In this document: one piece after another, positions 63,229 through 64,000 of the stretch
Layout: every line of letters begins with the position of its first letter
Numbering within the stretch: the stretch's first letter is position 1
Assembly (NCBI GenBank): GCA_963733145.1
Contig: CAVTCJ010000001.1
Coordinates: forward strand, 248,001-312,000
Length of the DNA: 64,000 bases
Source of the DNA: JAHIKV01 sp963733145
Lineage (GTDB): Bacteria > Planctomycetota > Planctomycetia > Pirellulales > Thermoguttaceae
Direction: 5' to 3'
Notes under the pieces: generated by a model
The model's input: the letters and a program-made list of their open reading frames with translations, nothing else
The model's database searches: none
What the model was told of the DNA's origin: nothing
Made by a program: the position numbers and the translations under genes

Positions 63229-64000
63229 ATGACAAGACAACGATTACTGCAAGCGTGGCGCGTCCTTGGCGCCGGATTGATTCTAGTCCTATCCGTTTCT
63301 CTGTCCGCCGCCGGAGAAAACGTCGAGGCCCAGCGCGAAGGCGGCAAGTTGCGGCTGGGCAACGATCTGGTGAACGTCGTCTTCGACGAGTCGAACGGCG
63401 CGTGGAACGTCGAATGGCCGGGGAAGTTGGACTCCGCAGTCAGCGGCCTTCGATTCAAGCTCCTGGCGAATAAACGGCCATTGACGGCGGAGGACATTAA
63501 GGCCGAGGAGGCGCCATTCACCGATCCTATCGGCAGCGGCCGGGAAATCCTCTGCCGCTGGGGAAAGGGAATCGAGGTCGAGCAGCGCATCCGCCTTTAC
63601 GACAACCGTCCGGCAGTAGTCGTTTCGGCGCGGGTCACCAACCACACCGGCGGCGACGTCACACTCGACGAAGTCAAAATTATCGAATCTTCCGCGGTCG
63701 GCGGGGGCGCGTGGGGGTTGGCCGGGGCAACCGTGCCTCCGGCGGCAGTCAGCTATCCTTACACCAAACCGGCTTGCCGGCCGGCGCCAAAAACGAAATC
63801 AGCGGCCGAGACCGAGCGGAAGTACGCAAGCCAAGGCGTGCTGGCCCTCTCGCCGTCGGGCTCGCCCATCGGGCTGGTGATCGGCTGTCTGTCGTCGCGG
63901 GAAGGCTGGCCTGCGGTCAATGCCGCGTTCCAGGGCGGCAAAGATGGATCAGCGCTCGGGGCCGGATATGATCTCGGCGGAGAAGTGTTGCCCGCCGGAA
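63229..64000 (+). CDS. Exported protein, N-terminal part (possible glycosidase)
   Basis: An open frame from ATG 63229 after GGAGA runs 257 codons to the window end with no stop. A signal peptide (VLGAGLILVLSVSLSAAG) is followed by a beta-sandwich-like region: LRLGNDLVNVVFDESNGAWN, REILCRWGKGIEVEQRIRLY, DNRPAVVVSARVTNHTGGDV. The pattern resembles the N-terminal domain of GH36-type alpha-galactosidase-like planctomycete proteins. The catalytic domain lies beyond the window, so the family is tentative. Confidence 0.65.
   Translation, partial: MTRQRLLQAWRVLGAGLILVLSVSLSAAGENVEAQREGGKLRLGNDLVNVVFDESNGAWNVEWPGKLDSAVSGLRFKLLANKRPLTAEDIKAEEAPFTDPIGSGREILCRWGKGIEVEQRIRLYDNRPAVVVSARVTNHTGGDVTLDEVKIIESSAVGGGAWGLAGATVPPAAVSYPYTKPACRPAPKTKSAAETERKYASQGVLALSPSGSPIGLVIGCLSSREGWPAVNAAFQGGKDGSALGAGYDLGGEVLPAG

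Overview
The window looks like chromosome from a planctomycete, probably of the Pirellulales or a relative. The lineage call rests on a DUF1559 protein with a prepilin-type N-terminus, an SHD1-domain cysteine peptidase, two PEP-CTERM proteins, a Gly/His-rich surface protein of the kind annotated in planctomycetes as mu-protocadherin-like, a DUF1580-like regulator, high GC, and many families of interspersed palindromes. It is inference from protein content; there is no rRNA or phylogenetic marker beyond ftsH, efpL, proC and aroK.

Layout. 0-21 kb is ordinary chromosome: exported or lipoprotein genes (SnoaL/DUF4440-like, Gly/His repeat protein, transglutaminase, ChaN-like, TAT proteins, a C39-like peptidase plus SecD-like pair, CHAD, an HEXXH protein, NRDE, SAM hydrolase, two PEP-CTERM proteins), aroK and a kdpD remnant. 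21.3-38.9 kb is a minus-strand phage-derived module: regulator, papain-like hydrolase, thioredoxin-trypsin fusion, small membrane proteins, ParB, an ABC ATPase-GNAT fusion (COG2401 type), small and large terminase, and portal. No capsid or tail genes are visible. Inside the ATPase-GNAT gene sits a distinct, AT-richer element of about 8.06 kb (25608-33689). It is bounded by imperfect 24-bp direct repeats and carries a tyrosine recombinase, a TOPRIM/ATPase replication protein, a CHC2-like zinc finger, a prohead-protease-like protein, a coiled-coil protein, a superinfection-immunity-like membrane protein and a DUF1580-like regulator. I read this as a phage-satellite-like element nested in a resident prophage's packaging operon.

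38.9-64 kb returns to chromosome: an HD hydrolase, DUF1634 with a split TauE/SafE permease, FtsH with an unusual periplasmic repeat insertion, a BON protein, a hydrogenase maturation protease with a cNMP-binding protein, a TAT sugar-isomerase-like protein, proC, efpL (yeiP-type EF-P), a four-gene type VII secretion-like locus (53.1-58.5 kb: two WXG100-like proteins, a coiled-coil protein and a three-domain EssC/FtsK-like ATPase), a zinc-ribbon protein, a MazEF pair, a Wza-like export protein, a TPR protein and the start of a possible glycosidase.

Two features run through the whole window. First, palindromic or tandem repeats recur between genes and in several cases lie in frame inside genes (proC, parB, COG2401, the EssC-like gene, the TPR gene). 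Second, about fifteen genes or gene parts need single-base frame corrections, mostly at C/G runs. This looks more like sequencing error than mass gene decay, so split ORFs are annotated here as single genes.
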